A stretch of 64,000 bases of DNA from Pseudonocardia halophobica (GTDB taxonomy: Bacteria > Actinomycetota > Actinomycetes > Mycobacteriales > Pseudonocardiaceae): the NCBI RefSeq assembly GCF_027922425.1, contig NZ_BSFQ01000025.1:1-64000 (forward strand), given 5' to 3'. Below the pieces are notes generated by a model that made no database searches, was not told the origin of the DNA, and saw only the letters and a list, made by a program, of their open reading frames with translations. Numbering within the stretch: the stretch's first letter is position 1; each line of letters begins with the position of its first letter. Position numbers and translations under genes: made by a program. Below, piece after piece: positions 63,044-64,000 of the stretch.

Positions 63044-63712
63044 TCAGTGGGGCCGCGTCGCGATCAAATTCGCGGACCTGGTGTGTGCGTGCAGGTACTC
63101 GTGGAGCGGTTGCGAGAGCAGGCGTGCGACCGTGAGCAGGTCGCGGTGGCGTGCAGCGAGATCGTGGCCGAGCAGTGGCTCGTGGTGAGCGACGCGGTTG
63201 CGCAACTCGTGGAGCCGTCGGACGGGTTCGTCGACGGCACGTCGGTCGGTTCCGGGTCTGAACGCCGTGTGCAGTCGCGGGACCCAGAGGTCGTCGTGAT
63301 GACGGCGCGAGGAGAGGTAGCGCCAGAAGCCGAACCCCAGTTCGGCGATGACCTTGCCCGGTGGGACGTCGTGCGCCCGCGTACTGCGGCGGGCGTCGTT
63401 CACTGCGGCATCGAGGAGCCGCCGCGAGGTCGCGTTGGCGTCGTAGCGTCTGCCGTTGGCGGCCTTTCTCGTCTGCGGCGGGAAGTGGCGAGCGGGCTCG
63501 AAGACCCAGTGCGGTCCGTCGGGCTGATCGCTACCGGTGAGGGCCCGGTCGTAGGCGTTGCGCAGCGCGACTTCGAGGTGCCCCAGGTCGTGGTGGAAGG
63601 CCGAGGAGAGCGCCGCGTTCCATTCGTAGAGCTTGAGTGCGCCGTCGCGATCGCCCTCGGTCGCAGCGAGGTAGACGGCAAAGCGCGGGGAGGACAGCCA
63701 GTCCTCGACCAG
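63044..63712 (-). CDS. Abi-like HEPN-domain protein (Abi_2/AbiF-type), start unclear
   Basis: About 222 aa of one continuous frame. It contains FHHDLGHLEVALRNAYDRAL, ELGFGFWRYL, and LHELRNRVAHHEPL, where R171-N172-x3-H176 is the RNxxxH ribonuclease signature of HEPN domains. This is the pattern of Abi-like abortive-infection proteins. No ATG, GTG or TTG exists in frame before residue 104. Only CTG (63712) precedes VEDWLSSPRF. An ATG at 63716 would join the frame if one G were removed, so either a rare CTG start or a 1-nt frameshift is involved. The product may therefore be inactive. It likely belongs to a mobile or defence segment, not to the catabolic island. Confidence 0.7.
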   Translation of the reverse strand: MVEDWLSSPRFAVYLAATEGDRDGALKLYEWNAALSSAFHHDLGHLEVALRNAYDRALTGSDQPDGPHWVFEPARHFPPQTRKAANGRRYDANATSRRLLDAAVNDARRSTRAHDVPPGKVIAELGFGFWRYLSSRRHHDDLWVPRLHTAFRPGTDRRAVDEPVRRLHELRNRVAHHEPLLGHDLAARHRDLLTVARLLSQPLHEYLHAHTRSANLIATRPH

Positions 63713-63769
63713 CCATCAGCCGTCATGCCTGACCTCTCACGAGCGCGGGTGCTATCCTGATGAGCGAAT

Positions 63770-63813
63770 AGCCCCGGATGGCCCCTGACCTCTTCGGTCA
63801 TGTCACCGGGGCT
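63770..63813. ncRNA. Structured hairpin element upstream of the Abi-like gene
   Basis: Outer arms AGCCCCGG (63770-63777) and CCGGGGCT (63806-63813) enclose an inner stem TGACC / GGTCA with loop TCTTC. A second segment GGCCCC (63780-63785) can compete for the same GGGGC arm, giving two alternative folds. On the plus strand TTTGATCTT follows. On the minus strand the element ends 44 nt before ATG 63726. It could be a leader or a small RNA tied to the Abi-like gene, or merely a terminator. The transcribed strand is not known. Confidence 0.45.
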
Positions 63814-63815
63814 TT

Positions 63816-63966
63816 GATCTTGGCACGGCCCAGGATCGTGGCGGCTCTGACCGTGGTGGGTCGCGAGTTCACAGCGACCTCCCCGCGGTGACGCCTCGAG
63901 TGTTGCCAAGGTCCGCGCCAGGCAACTCGCCGTGGAGCCACTCGTGGGCCACGGGGGATCTTGGCA
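63816..63966. repeat. Short direct and inverted repeats, possible integrase sites
   Basis: GATCTTGGCA occurs at 63816-63825 and again at 63957-63966, and TGCCAAGGTC at 63904-63913 is an inverted copy with one mismatch. No gene is visible between 63727 and the window end. The spacing next to a tRNA/tmRNA-like end resembles arm sites of a tyrosine-recombinase attachment region (inference). Confidence 0.4.
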
Positions 63967-64000
63967 GTCGAGGGGTCACGGGTTCGAATCCCCTCAGCTC
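63966..64000 (+). other. 3' end of a tRNA- or tmRNA-like sequence at the window edge
   Basis: GGGTTCGAATCCCCTCAGCTC contains a T-arm (GGTTCGAATCC) and a run CAGCTC that, if followed by CACCA, would equal the usual tmRNA 3' end. The T-stem has one C-C mismatch. No D-arm, anticodon arm, or tmRNA tag sequence is found upstream, so only the 3' end is present. This is what a phage or ICE attachment site leaves behind. The sequence is cut by the window. Confidence 0.45.

Noticed and set aside
63727..64000. A complete tRNA or tmRNA gene at the right end
   Set aside because: Only the T-arm and part of the acceptor strand are present. No D-arm, anticodon arm or tag reading frame was found in the preceding 270 nt.
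1..64000. CRISPR array, insertion sequence or transposase
   Set aside because: No regularly spaced repeats, no transposase-like protein and no terminal inverted repeats with target duplications were seen.

Overview
The window is very GC-rich (about 70%), with third-position G/C bias, GTG and TTG starts, many 4-nt ATGA/GTGA stop-start overlaps, and promoters that look leaderless. This points to an actinobacterium. A member of the Pseudonocardiales (Pseudonocardia-like) is my guess, not a demonstrated assignment. Nearly all of positions 1-62,900 is one large catabolic island for CoA-dependent breakdown of an alicyclic, terpenoid, steroid-like or aromatic compound. The substrate cannot be read from sequence.

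Layout. 103-2868: acyl-CoA synthetase, metallophosphoesterase, TetR regulator. 2986-7090: TetR regulator divergent from a molybdopterin oxidoreductase, then a Rieske oxygenase. 7094-11654: TetR regulator divergent from a CoA-transferase / acyl-CoA synthetase / Rieske operon. 12028-18214 (minus): operon of synthetase, APH-like kinase, NDMA-type alcohol dehydrogenase, LLM flavin oxidoreductase and P450. 18398-24497: a second TetR, SDR, ALDH, Rieske oxygenase, DUF35 and thiolase-like genes. 24684-32191: MFS importer, lipocalin-like protein, P450, frameshifted SDR, HSL esterase, Baeyer-Villiger monooxygenase and LLM oxidoreductase. 32213-38914: second molybdoenzyme, alpha/beta hydrolase, SDR remnant, MHS transporter and a secreted beta-propeller. 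39087-49998: second DUF35/thiolase-like pair, ALDH, SDR, P450, FadD19-like synthetase, double CoA-transferase and P450. 50069-53342 (minus): ferredoxin-type reductase, crotonase and thiolase-like type 1 protein. 53458-61910: mycofactocin-type SDR, two acyl-CoA dehydrogenase pairs, synthetase, SDR and crotonase-fold protein. 61970-62848: GntR/FadR regulator.

How it could work together (inference). P450s and Rieske oxygenases hydroxylate the substrate, dehydrogenases make a ketone, the BVMO and esterase open it, ALDHs oxidise aldehydes, and synthetases or CoA-transferases activate the acids. Paired acyl-CoA dehydrogenases, crotonases and DUF35/thiolase-fold proteins would then shorten the chain. 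Many enzymes occur as diverged pairs, suggesting that a module was duplicated and specialised.

Regulation. Two repeated operator-like sequences divide the island. Nine copies of an 18-bp site, ACCT-N8-TAGRT, flank genes from 3.7 to 39 kb, including two paralogous TetR genes. Seven copies of a 20-bp site resembling GTAATACTTGTAAAGATTAC lie upstream of genes from 36 to 63 kb, including the GntR gene. I propose a TetR regulon and a GntR regulon meeting at 35-39 kb.

The last kilobase differs from the rest. It holds an Abi-like HEPN (RNxxxH) protein with a doubtful start, a structured hairpin element just upstream of it, short repeats, and at the window edge the 3' end of a tRNA- or tmRNA-like sequence. 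This looks like the edge of a mobile or defence region.
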